Positions 42,737 through 51,992 are shown, numbered from the stretch's first letter. The stretch: 64,000 nt of DNA from Qipengyuania gaetbuli (GCF_020171365.1 NZ_JAIUZO010000001.1:1-64000), one strand, 5' to 3'. Translations and numbers: made by a program. Notes: generated by a model from the letters alone, not told the origin.

Positions 42737-43590
42737 CCCGGCTTGAGATCCATCGCCCTTGCGTAAAGCGCCTTGCGGTCGAGCCCCGTCGCCTTGGCTA
42801 CATGGCCTGCCGCCTGTGAAGGCTTCATCGTGGCCAGCGCCTCGATCAGCATGTCGTCGGCATCTGCTTCATTGGCCTGCTGTGCTTCCGGAGGTCCGAT
42901 CAGCAGGACGATCTCGCCCTTGGGGGGATTGGCATCGTAATAGGCCATTAGTCCGGCAGAGAAGCCGCGCCGGCATTCCTCGTGGAGCTTGGTCAGCTCG
43001 CGCGCGACGGCGATTTCCCGCTTGGGCATCACATCCTCGATCGCGGCGAGCGACTTGAGCAGGCGCGGCGCGGTTTCGTAGAAGATCAGCGTTGCGTCGA
43101 TGGCCGCCATTTCGGCCAGCAGCTCGCGGCGGGCCTTTTCCTTTGTCGGCAGGAAACCGGCGAACAGGAACCGGTCGTTGGGCAAGCCGGACAGCGTCAG
43201 TCCCACCACCGCCGCGCATGGTCCGGGGATGCTGGTCACGGGAATGCCCTGCTCGCGGCAGTCGTTGACCAGCCTGTAGCCCGGATCGCTCACCATCGGG
43301 GTTCCGGCATCGCTGACCAGTGCCACGGCGCGGGTCCACATCGAGTCCAGCAGGCGCGAGCGGTCGCGGTGCTCGCTATGGTCGTCGTAGCGCCACAGGG
43401 GCTTGGAGATACCGAGATGCTTCAACAGCTTGCCGGTGACGCGCGTATCTTCGCAAGCAACACCGTCGCAGCGTGACAGTATGTCCACGGCTCGCAAGGT
43501 GATGTCGCCCAAATTCCCGATGGGGGTGGCAACAAGGTAGAGCCCCGGTGTAAGGCTCTGGTCGGAAGTCTGGGGGGCGGGATCGCTCAC
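42733..43590 (-). CDS. rsmI: 16S rRNA (cytidine(1402)-2'-O)-methyltransferase
   Basis: 285-residue tetrapyrrole-methylase-fold enzyme that 2'-O-methylates C1402 of 16S rRNA. The signature GLYLVATPIGNLGDITLRAV is present, followed by DGVACEDTRVTGKLL, ALVSDAGTPMVSDPGYRLV and a SIPGPCAAVVGLTLSGLP SAM pocket. The start is GTG at 43590. It diverges from the LpoA-like gene, with only 36 bases between. It overlaps yraN by 4 bases. Complete length. Confidence 0.94.
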   Translation of the reverse strand: MSDPAPQTSDQSLTPGLYLVATPIGNLGDITLRAVDILSRCDGVACEDTRVTGKLLKHLGISKPLWRYDDHSEHRDRSRLLDSMWTRAVALVSDAGTPMVSDPGYRLVNDCREQGIPVTSIPGPCAAVVGLTLSGLPNDRFLFAGFLPTKEKARRELLAEMAAIDATLIFYETAPRLLKSLAAIEDVMPKREIAVARELTKLHEECRRGFSAGLMAYYDANPPKGEIVLLIGPPEAQQANEADADDMLIEALATMKPSQAAGHVAKATGLDRKALYARAMDLKPG

Positions 43591-43626
43591 ACCCCTTCAT
43601 GAACACCGACAAGGGACGCGGCAAGC

Positions 43627-44769
43627 ATGGCATTTGCATTTATGAACCGGCGAAACCTCATCATGGCGACGGGTGCCGTGTTGCTGGGAGGCTGCTCGAT
43701 CATTCCCAAGAGCGGCCAGCCGACGACCCCCACGCCGACGCCCGAGCCGAGCGCGACTGCCCTGCCAGAAGACTCGAAGCGCCACCGCGTTGCCCTGCTG
43801 GTTCCCCTGTCGGGAGAGAACGGAGAAGTCGGTCAGTCGATCGCCAATGCGACGACGATGGCGATCCTCGACACCAATGCCGACAACCTCCGGATCACGA
43901 CCTACGACACCTCGCGCGGTGCACAGGCGGCCGCGCGGCAGGCGCTGGCGGACGGGAACAAGTTGATCCTTGGCCCGCTGCTGGGCAGCAATGCAGCCGT
44001 GGTCCGCGGTGTGGTCGCCAATTCGGGCGTGCCGATCATCAGCTTTTCCAACGACACTTCCGTCGCGGCCCCCGGCGTTTTCGTCATGGGCCACATCCCC
44101 GAACAATCGGTGGACCGGGGCGTCGAATACGCACGCACGATCGGTGCGCGCAATTTCGCCGTCCTTGCGCCCGACAGTGACTATGGTCGGAGGGCAGAAG
44201 CGGCCATGCAAAGCGCTCTTGCAAGCCATGGCGGTACGCTTGTCGCAACCGAGCGATATGCGCGTTCGAACACCTCGGTGGTGAGCGCTGGGGGCCGCCT
44301 CAAGGCCAAGGGCGGTTTCGATACCGTGCTGATCGCCGATGGCGGCACTCCCTCGATCCGCGGTGCGGAGGCTGTAGCGGGGTCATCGGTTCGCCTTCTG
44401 GGCACCGAGCGCTGGGCGGGTGAGAGTGAACTGCTCGGCTCCCCGGCCCTGTCGGGAGCCTTGTTCTCGGCAGTCACGGACAAGCGCTATCCCGATTTCG
44501 TCACCTCGTACCAGGCGCGGTTCGGAGGTCAGCCTTACCGGATCGCGACACTGGGCTATGACGGTGTTCTCCTCACCTTGCGAGCAGCGCGCGAGTGGAA
44601 GGTGGGACAGCCTTTCCCCGTCAACGTGCTGTTCCAGGACGGCGGCTTCGACGGCATGGACGGCCCCTTTCGTTTCCGCCGCAACGGCGTGATCGAACGG
44701 GCGATGGAAGTCCGCAAGGTCCAGGGTGGCAGCTTCACGACGGTATCGGCAGCACCGACGGGCTTCTGA
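43627..44769 (+). CDS. LpoA-like penicillin-binding protein activator, periplasmic-binding-fold lipoprotein
   Basis: 380 residues with a lipoprotein signal ending LLGGC (Cys23) and a Thr/Pro-rich spacer (QPTTPTPTPEPSATALPED). A type I periplasmic-binding fold follows (RVALLVPLSGENGEVGQSIA; LILGPLLGSNAAVVRGVVAN; IISFSNDTS). This matches the C-terminal domain of LpoA, which activates PBP1A in E. coli. It lacks LpoA's N-terminal TPR domain, as in other alphaproteobacteria. Divergence from rsmI and yraN mirrors the E. coli yraL/lpoA/yraN neighbourhood and supports the call. A branched-chain amino-acid binding role is the alternative but would not need a lipid anchor. Confidence 0.82.
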   Translation: MAFAFMNRRNLIMATGAVLLGGCSIIPKSGQPTTPTPTPEPSATALPEDSKRHRVALLVPLSGENGEVGQSIANATTMAILDTNADNLRITTYDTSRGAQAAARQALADGNKLILGPLLGSNAAVVRGVVANSGVPIISFSNDTSVAAPGVFVMGHIPEQSVDRGVEYARTIGARNFAVLAPDSDYGRRAEAAMQSALASHGGTLVATERYARSNTSVVSAGGRLKAKGGFDTVLIADGGTPSIRGAEAVAGSSVRLLGTERWAGESELLGSPALSGALFSAVTDKRYPDFVTSYQARFGGQPYRIATLGYDGVLLTLRAAREWKVGQPFPVNVLFQDGGFDGMDGPFRFRRNGVIERAMEVRKVQGGSFTTVSAAPTGF

Positions 44770-44831
44770 CAGGCGGATAACGTAAGCGGAGCGCTTGTGC
44801 GGGCGGATTCGCGCGCGATATAGCCACCACC

Positions 44832-46808
44832 ATGTCCGACGATCTTTTCGAGAATACGCCCACTTCCAGCGGCGACTATGACGCATCCTCCATCGAGGTC
44901 CTCGAAGGCCTCGAACCGGTGCGCCGTCGCCCGGGCATGTATATCGGCGGCACGGACGACCGCGCGCTTCACCACCTTGTCGCCGAAGTGCTCGACAACG
45001 CAATGGACGAGGCCGTCGCCGGCCATGCCACGCGCATCGAGATGCGGCTCGACGAGGGCAACCGGGTCACCATAAGCGACAACGGACGCGGGATTCCGGT
45101 TGGGGAGCATCCGAAGTATCCGGGCAAGTCCACGCTCGAGGTGATCCTTACGACGCTGCACTCGGGCGGCAAGTTTTCGGGCAAAGCCTACGCCACCAGC
45201 GGCGGCCTCCACGGTGTCGGCGTCTCCGTAGTGAACGCATTGTCGAGCCTGACGCGGGTCGAGGTCGCCCGAGACAAGCAGCTCTACGCGCAGGAATTCT
45301 CCAAGGGGCATCCAGTGGGCAAGATCGAGGAACTCGGCCCCACGCCCAACCGCCGCGGCACGACGGTCACCTTCATCCCCGACACCGAGATTTTCGGCGA
45401 CCGCAAGTTCAATCCCAAGCGGTTGTTCAAGCTGGCGCGCTCCAAGGCCTATCTCTTCGCCGGCGTCGAGATCCGCTGGCGCTGCGCGGATAGTCTGGCA
45501 AGCGACGACGTTCCCGCAGAGGCAGTCTTCAAGTTTCCCGGCGGCCTTGCCGACCATCTCGCCGAACAGATTGGCGGGCGCGAATGCGTCACCACCCAGC
45601 CTTTTGCGGGTAGCCAGGACTTTCCCGACGACCAGGGCCGCGTGGAATGGGCAATCGCATGGCCGCTGTTCTCCGACGGTTCGTTCAGCTGGTACTGTAA
45701 CACTGTGCCGACGCCCGATGGCGGTACGCACGAACAGGGCCTGCGTGCCGCACTGACCAAGGGCCTGCGCGCTTTCGGCGAACTGACCGGCGTGAAGAAG
45801 GCCAAGGACATCAGCGCGGACGACGTGATGAACGGGGCCGAGGTCATGCTCAGCGTCTTCATCCGCGACCCGCAGTTCCAGAGCCAGACCAAGGACCGCC
45901 TGACCAGCCCGGAAGCTGCACGCTACGTCGAAAACGCGGTCCGCGACCACTTCGACCACTTCCTCTCCGACAACATGGACCGGGGCAAGGCGCTGCTCGG
46001 ACAGGTCATGGAGCGCATGGACGAGCGCCTGCGCCGCAAGGCCGAACGCGAAATCAAGCGCAAGACCGCGACCAACGCCAAGAAGCTGCGCCTCCCCGGC
46101 AAGCTCACCGATTGTTCGGGCGAAGGCGATGGCGATACGGAACTGTTCATCGTCGAAGGCGACAGCGCAGGCGGCAGCGCCAAGCAGGCGCGCAACCGCA
46201 AGACACAGGCCATCCTGCCCATCCGCGGCAAGATCCTGAATGTCGCCTCGGCCACCGCCGACAAGATCCGCGCGAACAGCGAAATCGCCGACCTGGTGCT
46301 CGCCATGGGTTGCGGGACGCGCAAGGACTGCGATCCTGAAAACCTGCGTTACGACCGCATCATCATCATGACCGACGCGGACGTCGACGGCGCACATATC
46401 GCGACGCTTTTGATGACCTTCTTCTTCCAGGAAATGCCGGAAGTTGTCCGGAACGGGCACCTCTACCTCGCCCAGCCCCCGCTCTATCGACTGACGTCCG
46501 GCAAAGAGAGCCGCTACGCCCGCGACGATGCGCACCGCAAGGAGCTGGAAGAAACGGTCTTCAAGGGCAAGAAGGTCGAGGTCGGCCGCTTCAAGGGTCT
46601 TGGCGAAATGAACCCGCAGCAGCTTCGCGAAACCACCATGGATCCCGAAAGCCGCAGCCTGATCCGCATCACCCTGCCGCAGGAATTCGAACAGCGCGCC
46701 GTGGTCAAGGAACTGGTCGACCAGCTCATGGGCCGCAACCCGGAACACCGGTTCAATTTCATCCAGAACAACGCCGGCGAATTCGACCGCGAAATGATCG
46801 ATGCCTGA
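44832..46808 (+). CDS. parE: DNA topoisomerase IV subunit B
   Basis: 658-residue type IIA topoisomerase ATPase subunit. The GHKL domain includes VLEGLEPVRRRPGMYIGGTD, EVLDNAMDEAVAGH and SGGLHGVGVSVVNAL. The TOPRIM domain includes ELFIVEGDSAGGSAKQARNR, LPIRGKILNV and TDADVDGAHIATLL. The C-terminal FKGLGEMNPQQLRETTMDPE points to ParE rather than GyrB. ParE with ParC decatenates daughter chromosomes. Its last 8 bases overlap the start of a small membrane protein gene. No ribosome site is obvious upstream. Confidence 0.93.
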   Translation: MSDDLFENTPTSSGDYDASSIEVLEGLEPVRRRPGMYIGGTDDRALHHLVAEVLDNAMDEAVAGHATRIEMRLDEGNRVTISDNGRGIPVGEHPKYPGKSTLEVILTTLHSGGKFSGKAYATSGGLHGVGVSVVNALSSLTRVEVARDKQLYAQEFSKGHPVGKIEELGPTPNRRGTTVTFIPDTEIFGDRKFNPKRLFKLARSKAYLFAGVEIRWRCADSLASDDVPAEAVFKFPGGLADHLAEQIGGRECVTTQPFAGSQDFPDDQGRVEWAIAWPLFSDGSFSWYCNTVPTPDGGTHEQGLRAALTKGLRAFGELTGVKKAKDISADDVMNGAEVMLSVFIRDPQFQSQTKDRLTSPEAARYVENAVRDHFDHFLSDNMDRGKALLGQVMERMDERLRRKAEREIKRKTATNAKKLRLPGKLTDCSGEGDGDTELFIVEGDSAGGSAKQARNRKTQAILPIRGKILNVASATADKIRANSEIADLVLAMGCGTRKDCDPENLRYDRIIIMTDADVDGAHIATLLMTFFFQEMPEVVRNGHLYLAQPPLYRLTSGKESRYARDDAHRKELEETVFKGKKVEVGRFKGLGEMNPQQLRETTMDPESRSLIRITLPQEFEQRAVVKELVDQLMGRNPEHRFNFIQNNAGEFDREMIDA

Positions 46809-47190
46809 TCCTCAGGGCGAGGACATCGAAGACTTCGACGAGCCCGAAGAGGGCGACATCATGGCTGGCGACCGGCGCATTGCCCGGGCCGACACTGCCC
46901 TGCCCGACTGGTATGCCTCGGACACGCATTACCGGCCGATTCCCATCGTCTGGTTTGCCGGAGCTCTCCTGCTCCAAGTCATCACGCAACCGGTGGTCGT
47001 TTTTCTCGGACTGGGCTTGCTCGGCCTATCGCCGCTTGTGGTGCTGGCCTTGGCATTGCTCACGACAGGCCTGATCTGGCATCACACCTGGGAACGAGGA
47101 ATGTCAGTTGCCAGCGGTGTGTGGAAAGCAGCAACGTTCGCGATGCTCGCTTTCTTCCTCGGGATTACCGCGCTCGGACTGGCCAGCTAG
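46801..47190 (+). CDS. Small membrane protein, unknown function
   Basis: 129 residues. An acidic N terminus (PQGEDIEDFDEPEEGDIMAG) precedes three helices: IVWFAGALLLQVITQPVVVF, LGLSPLVVLALALLTTGLIW and KAATFAMLAFFLGITALGLA. I do not recognise a family. It begins with ATG at 46801, 8 bases inside parE, so its expression depends on parE translation. It ends 5 bases from the convergent hydrolase-OsmC gene. Confidence 0.65.
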   Translation: MPDPQGEDIEDFDEPEEGDIMAGDRRIARADTALPDWYASDTHYRPIPIVWFAGALLLQVITQPVVVFLGLGLLGLSPLVVLALALLTTGLIWHHTWERGMSVASGVWKAATFAMLAFFLGITALGLAS

Positions 47191-47195
47191 CGCGC

Positions 47196-48416
47196 CTATT
47201 CGCCAGCCCGCGTGTGGATGTGCAGTTCGCCCTCCAGCGTGCGGTGCACCGGGCACTTGTCGGCGATTTCCATTAGTTTCGCGCGCTGCTCATCGTCCAG
47301 TTCTTCTCCGCGGATCGTGATGCTGCGGTTGAGCGCCTGCATCTGCATGCCTTCCGCCATGGCCTCGGCGTGCGAGCAGGACTTCGTGTGATCGCGCTCG
47401 TGTGTCACGTGGACGCGAACACCTTCGAGCGGCCATCCTTTCCGATCGGCGTACATTTTCATCGTCATGGCGGTGCAAGTGCCCAGCGCAGCGTTGAGCA
47501 GGTCGTATGGCGTCGGTCCGCTGTCGTCTCCGCCATAGCTCTTGGGTTCGTCGGCGATAAACTGGTGCGAGACGGTGTGGACCTCGGTTCCGAACTTGCC
47601 GTGGCCGGTGCAGGCAACGATCCCTTCTTCCGGCATGGGCCAATCGGCGGAAAGCGGCATGTAACGATGCGCCCAGGCTGCAATTACGCTGGCGGCAAAG
47701 CGGGCATCTTCCTCGTCCAGCAATAGGTGGTCTGCGCCTTCCAGACTTACGAAGCTCTTTGGATGTTTGGCGGCTTGGAACAGTGCGCTGGCATGTTCGA
47801 TTCCGACCACCGCATCGGTGGGTGAATGGAGGAAGAGCAGCGGCTTTCGCAGCCGGGCTACCTCAGCAAGCAGGTCGACGTTCTCTACCTTTTCGATGAA
47901 TTCGCGCCCCAGAGTGAACTCGCGTCCGCCGATGCGCACCGCTCCCTCGCCGTGCTCCCGGATCGCATCGATGTCGCCGTCGATATTTCCCAGGACATGG
48001 GGAACGTCGGACGGGGCACCGATGGTCGCAATCGCGGCAATCCGGTCGAAGCCGATCTCGTCTGCCGCCGCCAAAACGGCTGCCCCGCCGAGGCTGTGGC
48101 CGACCAGCAGGATCGGCCGTCTAAAACGCTCCAGCAGTTGGTCTGCCGCCTCGACCAGGTCGGACACGTCGGCCGCAAATCCGGCGCGTCCGAAGTCGCC
48201 GCCGCTGCCGCCGAGGCCGGTAAAGTCGAACCGCAAGGTCGCGATCCCCTCGCTCGCCAGTGCGCGGGCCACGGCAATCGCCGCCTTGCTTTGCTTTGTG
48301 CAAGTGAAGCAGTGCGCGAACAGCGCCACACCGCGCACGAGGCCGGTCGGCAGCTCGAGCGAGCCGGTCAATTCATGGCCTGCCTGCGTGGCAATGGTCA
48401 GGTTCTCGGTCGGCAT
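47196..48416 (-). CDS. Alpha/beta hydrolase fused to an OsmC domain
   Basis: 406-residue bifunctional protein. The N-terminal alpha/beta hydrolase (1-255) has a nucleophile elbow LLVGHSLGGAAVL with Ser108; the Asp is in SPTDAVVG and the His in GADHLLLD. The C-terminal OsmC-type peroxidase domain has catalytic Cys314 in LGTCTAMTMKMY and Cys388 in KCPVHRTL. The fusion suggests that a peroxide or ester is processed in sequence, but the substrate is unknown. The start ATG at 48416 has AAGGAG 6 bases upstream. It diverges from an ECF sigma factor gene by 72 bases. Confidence 0.88.
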   Translation of the reverse strand: MPTENLTIATQAGHELTGSLELPTGLVRGVALFAHCFTCTKQSKAAIAVARALASEGIATLRFDFTGLGGSGGDFGRAGFAADVSDLVEAADQLLERFRRPILLVGHSLGGAAVLAAADEIGFDRIAAIATIGAPSDVPHVLGNIDGDIDAIREHGEGAVRIGGREFTLGREFIEKVENVDLLAEVARLRKPLLFLHSPTDAVVGIEHASALFQAAKHPKSFVSLEGADHLLLDEEDARFAASVIAAWAHRYMPLSADWPMPEEGIVACTGHGKFGTEVHTVSHQFIADEPKSYGGDDSGPTPYDLLNAALGTCTAMTMKMYADRKGWPLEGVRVHVTHERDHTKSCSHAEAMAEGMQMQALNRSITIRGEELDDEQRAKLMEIADKCPVHRTLEGELHIHTRAGE

Positions 48417-48488
48417 CGGTGCTCCTTCGACTGGCGCTTTTTTTCGGCGGGCGTGTAAGAAATACGCGTGGGGGCGGACTAAGGATAC

Positions 48489-49016
48489 ATGACCGAGGAA
48501 AAGCAACACGCATACTATCGCGAGGCAGGGGCGCAATTCGCCCCGGCCATCGCCCGCCTCGCCCGCGCGATGGAGCGCGATGGCGACAAGGCACGCGACC
48601 TGGAACAGGACATCCACTGCGAGCTCTTCCGCAGCTTCGCCCGGTTCGAAGGACAATGTGCGCTCAAGACCTGGGTGTACCGCGTGGCTCACAACGTGGC
48701 TGCCGAACACCGCCTTCGCGAAAGCCGACGCATGCCTACCGTGTCGCTGGACGAGACAGATGACCTGCCAAGCATGGGCAGCGGAGAAATTGCTGCTGCG
48801 GAAGGCCACGCCGTTGCCCGCGCGCAGGAACTGATCCGCCAGCTGCCGACGCTGGATGCGCAGGTCATGCTGCTGTGGCTCGAAGGCGAAAGCGCCCGCG
48901 ACATCTCCGAAGTCACCGGCCTCGCTTCCGGCACGGTCGCCACCCGCATCCACCGGCTCAAGACTGCCCTTGCCGACCAGTTCGGCACCCCCGTTCACCA
49001 GGAGACAATTCGATGA
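48489..49016 (+). CDS. RNA polymerase ECF-type sigma factor
   Basis: 175 residues. Sigma region 2 is visible as DLEQDIHCELFRSFARFEGQ and KTWVYRVAHNVAAEHRLRES. Region 4 is a helix-turn-helix: LPTLDAQVMLLWLEGESARD, ISEVTGLASGTVATRIHRLK. The linker between them is short, as in ECF factors. The stop overlaps the next start (ATGA) by 4 bases. Such a partner is often an anti-sigma factor; the one here is a membrane protein with no zinc motif. Its target promoter is unknown; autoregulation is common. Confidence 0.88.
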   Translation: MTEEKQHAYYREAGAQFAPAIARLARAMERDGDKARDLEQDIHCELFRSFARFEGQCALKTWVYRVAHNVAAEHRLRESRRMPTVSLDETDDLPSMGSGEIAAAEGHAVARAQELIRQLPTLDAQVMLLWLEGESARDISEVTGLASGTVATRIHRLKTALADQFGTPVHQETIR

Positions 49017-49585
49017 CCCAGGACCCGTTCAACTTCTGGACCCGTGAAAATTCCGACGCGAATTTCAGCGAACCGGGCGCGTGCCGGGCACGCAGCACTC
49101 GGTTCGAAAAGAGCATCCGTCGCCGCAACCTGCTGGAATATGCCGCCGGTGCGCTGGTGATCGGAGTGTTCGGCGCTCTCGCAGTATTTTTCGCCGGCGA
49201 AGGCGAGTGGGCGCTTTCCGGGACCGTCGCCATGACCGTTACCGCTGCAATCTTTGTGGTGGGCAAGCTCCACCGCGACGGCAGCGCGCAAGCACGTTCC
49301 CCCGAAGCAAGCTGCAAGGATCACCTGCGCAGCCAGCTCGTCCGGCAGCGCGACCTGCTGCGCGGGGTTCCGACCTGGTATCTCGCGCCCTTCGTGCCCG
49401 GCCTCGTCGGCTTTTACCTCGTCGTCACGGCCAATGTGGCCGAGGTCCAGGGTTGGGCTGCCGCGCTGGAAGGCGTCTGGTTCAAGTTTGTCGCGACGGC
49501 CGTGTTCTTCGTCTTCGTTGGTTGGCTCAACCTGCACACCGCCCGCAAGCTCGACCGGGAAATCGCCGCGCTCGACCGGGCGTAA
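49013..49585 (+). CDS. Membrane protein, candidate anti-sigma partner of the upstream ECF factor
   Basis: 190 residues, beginning MTQDPFNFWTRENSDANFSE. It has a basic stretch (RSTRFEKSIRRRNLLEY) and then four likely helices: AAGALVIGVFGALAVFFAG, LSGTVAMTVTAAIFVVGKL, YLAPFVPGLVGFYLVVTANV and WFKFVATAVFFVFVGWLNL. The C-terminal tail is HTARKLDREIAALDRA. There is no zinc-binding HxxxCxxC anti-sigma motif. It overlaps the sigma factor gene by 4 bases and so is co-expressed, which is the only evidence for an anti-sigma role. Confidence 0.55.
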   Translation: MTQDPFNFWTRENSDANFSEPGACRARSTRFEKSIRRRNLLEYAAGALVIGVFGALAVFFAGEGEWALSGTVAMTVTAAIFVVGKLHRDGSAQARSPEASCKDHLRSQLVRQRDLLRGVPTWYLAPFVPGLVGFYLVVTANVAEVQGWAAALEGVWFKFVATAVFFVFVGWLNLHTARKLDREIAALDRA

Positions 49586-49662
49586 GCACCGGAGCGCCGG
49601 ACCGCTCTTGCACGGTCCGGCGCTTGCCCCTAACGCACACGTAAAGTTGCAAGGAAAAACCG

Positions 49663-50517
49663 ATGTCAGACCAGACCCGTTTCGAAGGCACCAGTTCGTA
49701 TATCGCGACCGACGATCTGAAGGTCGCCGTCAATGCCGCGGTCACGCTGCGCCGTCCGCTGCTGGTCAAGGGCGAACCGGGCACGGGCAAGACCGTGCTC
49801 GCCCATGAAATCTCCAAGGCGCTCGATGCCCCGCTGATCGAATGGAACGTCAAGTCGACCACCAAGGCGCAGCAGGGCCTCTACGAATATGACGCGGTCG
49901 CCCGCCTGCGCGACGGCCAGCTGGGTGACGAACGCGTCCACGACATCTCGAACTACATCAAGAAGGGCAAGCTGTGGGAGGCGTTCACCAGCCCCGAACT
50001 GCCCGTCCTGCTAATCGACGAGATCGACAAGGCCGACATCGAGTTTCCGAATGACCTGCTGCAGGAACTCGACCGGATGAGTTTCGACGTCTACGAGACG
50101 CACACGCGGATCGAGGCGAAGGAACGTCCGATCGTCGTCATCACCTCGAACAACGAGAAGGAATTGCCCGACGCATTCCTGCGCCGCTGCTTCTTCCATT
50201 ACATCAAGTTCCCCGACCGCGAGACGATGCGAGACATCATCGAGGTCCACTACCCGGGCATCCAGAAAAACCTGGTCAGCAAGGCAATGGATATCTTCTA
50301 CGAACTGCGCGACGTGCCGGGCCTGAAGAAAAAGCCTTCGACGAGCGAGCTGCTCGACTGGCTGAAGCTGCTGCTGAACGAGGACATGCCGCTGGAAGTG
50401 CTGCAGGACAGCAATCCCAATAGCGCCATTCCGCCGCTGCACGGGGCCCTGCTCAAGAACGAGCAGGACGTGATGATGTTCGAACGCCTTGCCTTCATGG
50501 CACGCCGCCAGCCCTGA
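49663..50517 (+). CDS. MoxR family AAA+ ATPase
   Basis: 284-residue AAA+ protein. Walker A is LLVKGEPGTGKTVLAHEI (Lys/Thr present), Walker B is PVLLIDEIDKADIEFPNDLL and sensor 1 is PIVVITSNNEKELPDAFLRR. MoxR proteins act as chaperones that activate partner complexes through a von Willebrand A protein. The matching CoxE/VWA gene is at 52115 on the same strand, but a soluble chemoreceptor gene on the opposite strand separates them. A strong terminator follows at 50538. Confidence 0.93.
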   Translation: MSDQTRFEGTSSYIATDDLKVAVNAAVTLRRPLLVKGEPGTGKTVLAHEISKALDAPLIEWNVKSTTKAQQGLYEYDAVARLRDGQLGDERVHDISNYIKKGKLWEAFTSPELPVLLIDEIDKADIEFPNDLLQELDRMSFDVYETHTRIEAKERPIVVITSNNEKELPDAFLRRCFFHYIKFPDRETMRDIIEVHYPGIQKNLVSKAMDIFYELRDVPGLKKKPSTSELLDWLKLLLNEDMPLEVLQDSNPNSAIPPLHGALLKNEQDVMMFERLAFMARRQP

Positions 50518-50537
50518 TAAAGGCCGGACCGGACGAG

Positions 50538-50573
50538 AAAAGGGCGCGCTCCGCTTGCGGAACGCGCCCTTTT
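50538..50573. terminator. Bidirectional Rho-independent terminator between MoxR gene and chemoreceptor gene
   Basis: Left arm AAAAGGGCGCG (50538-50548) pairs with CGCGCCCTTTT (50563-50573). An inner arm TCCGC/GCGGA extends it across one mismatch. TTTTT (50570-50574) follows on the plus strand, and the minus strand reads CTTTTCTCGTC after the stem. It serves both convergent genes. Confidence 0.85.
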
Positions 50574-50591
50574 TCCTTGGGGTGAACTTGA

Positions 50592-51992
50592 TCAGCCGAA
50601 GCTGTAGGCGAGCTCGAAATCGCCCCAGCGGCGACCGTTGATGTAGACCGGCACGTAGACATTGCGGACCACAACGTAATTCCGGCCATCGCCTTCCTGG
50701 CGGTAGACCGCCATCGTGTAGGGATCCTTGGTCGATTTCGCGACGAGATCCACGCCTTCGAGGATGATGCGGCCGTTGCGGCAGTATTTCGTGTCGTGCG
50801 CCAGTTCGCCGATAGGCTTGCGCGAATGTTCGGTGACATGGGTCGGCAGGAAGCCGTTCATGTCGGCCTGCGAACACATGATGACATGGCCGCCTTCGCC
50901 GACGACTGCATCATTGATCGGACGCCAGTTGGCATCCGCCCAATCGCTGAGGCTGGTGCGGTAGAGCTGCGGGTTGGTGCCCGGCTGCGGGCGATAGTTC
51001 TGGTCGAAGAGCTGCTCGGCCGTGAGTTCGCCATTGGCGATGGCTTCTTCGGCGCGGGCGACGATCTTCTTGGCGTGCTCCTGAGCGCGCTCGACCATCG
51101 CACTGTCTTCAGGCGAAAGGCCCGCCTTGACCAGCTTGTCGAACATGTCGCTGGCCGTCAGCTCCAGCTCCTCGATGCGGTCGTGAGCGGTGGCGAGGCG
51201 CTGCTCGTTCTCGCTGGCGGCACGGTCGAAACTTTCGATCACGGACGAAACCCGGTCGACGTGCTCGGTCATCATGCCGGTTGCACGGGCGATCTGGTCG
51301 TTCTGCTGGTCGACTTCCTCGACCAGCTGCGACACGCCGGAAATGGTGGAATCGATGCTGGCGACCGAGGTCTTGGCCTCGTTCGATGCCCGGGCACCAG
51401 CCTCGATACGCTCGATCACGGTGGCTGCTTCCGCACCCAGCGTTTCGATCACGTCCGATATCTCGTCGGTCGCCTTGCGGGTTTCACCGGCGAGCGACTT
51501 CACCTCGTTGGCGACCACGGCGAAGGTGCGACCCGCATCGCCTGCACGCATCGCTTCGATGGTGGCATTGAGGGCGAGGATGTTGGTCGTCTCGGCGATC
51601 TGTTCGATATCCTGCGAACAGCGCTTCACCTGGTCCATGGCCGCCGCGAAGCCGGTCACGTGCGTTGCCAGCGTCTCCACGAGGTCGAGCAGGCTGGTGA
51701 TCTGGCTAAGGGAGGACTGGATCTGCTTGGTCCCCTGCCCCAGGCGCTCGATGGCGCGGGCGGACAGCAGGCGGGCCTCGTCGGATGCCTCGGCGACCTT
51801 GCGCTGGTCCTTTTCGAGTTCATGGACCGTGCCCTGCAGTTCCGCATGTTCCGCACGCAGGATGCCCGAACTGTCGATCACGGCCTGCACGATACCGGCG
51901 ACGTCGGTGCAGCCGACCGTGACCTTGCCGCAGGCTTCCGGAATTGATTCCAGGCTCGACGCCTTCGCAGCATCAATCGCGGTGAGTTCCAT
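50592..51992 (-). CDS. Soluble methyl-accepting chemotaxis-type receptor with C-terminal sensor domain
   Basis: 466 residues without any transmembrane segment. The MCP signalling hairpin tip reads [20 protein letters not shown] and [20 protein letters not shown]. The rest is a long coiled coil with candidate methylation helices. The last ~130 residues form a globular domain with [18 protein letters not shown] and [18 protein letters not shown], resembling the cache-like C-terminal domain of soluble receptors. ATG at 51992 starts [12 protein letters not shown]; the frame to 52028 is only an extension. It is transcribed against the MoxR gene and away from the VWA gene. No che genes are in the window. 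Confidence 0.88.
   Translation of the reverse strand: MELTAIDAAKASSLESIPEACGKVTVGCTDVAGIVQAVIDSSGILRAEHAELQGTVHELEKDQRKVAEASDEARLLSARAIERLGQGTKQIQSSLSQITSLLDLVETLATHVTGFAAAMDQVKRCSQDIEQIAETTNILALNATIEAMRAGDAGRTFAVVANEVKSLAGETRKATDEISDVIETLGAEAATVIERIEAGARASNEAKTSVASIDSTISGVSQLVEEVDQQNDQIARATGMMTEHVDRVSSVIESFDRAASENEQRLATAHDRIEELELTASDMFDKLVKAGLSPEDSAMVERAQEHAKKIVARAEEAIANGELTAEQLFDQNYRPQPGTNPQLYRTSLSDWADANWRPINDAVVGEGGHVIMCSQADMNGFLPTHVTEHSRKPIGELAHDTKYCRNGRIILEGVDLVAKSTKDPYTMAVYRQEGDGRNYVVVRNVYVPVYINGRRWGDFELAYSFG

Noticed and set aside
44556..46748. Long open frame on the minus strand opposite parE (and similar ones opposite the MHS transporter, lpdA and the S9 peptidase)
   Set aside because: These arise from high GC third positions in the real genes. 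They have no recognisable domains, poor start regions and repetitive Arg/His/Asp composition.
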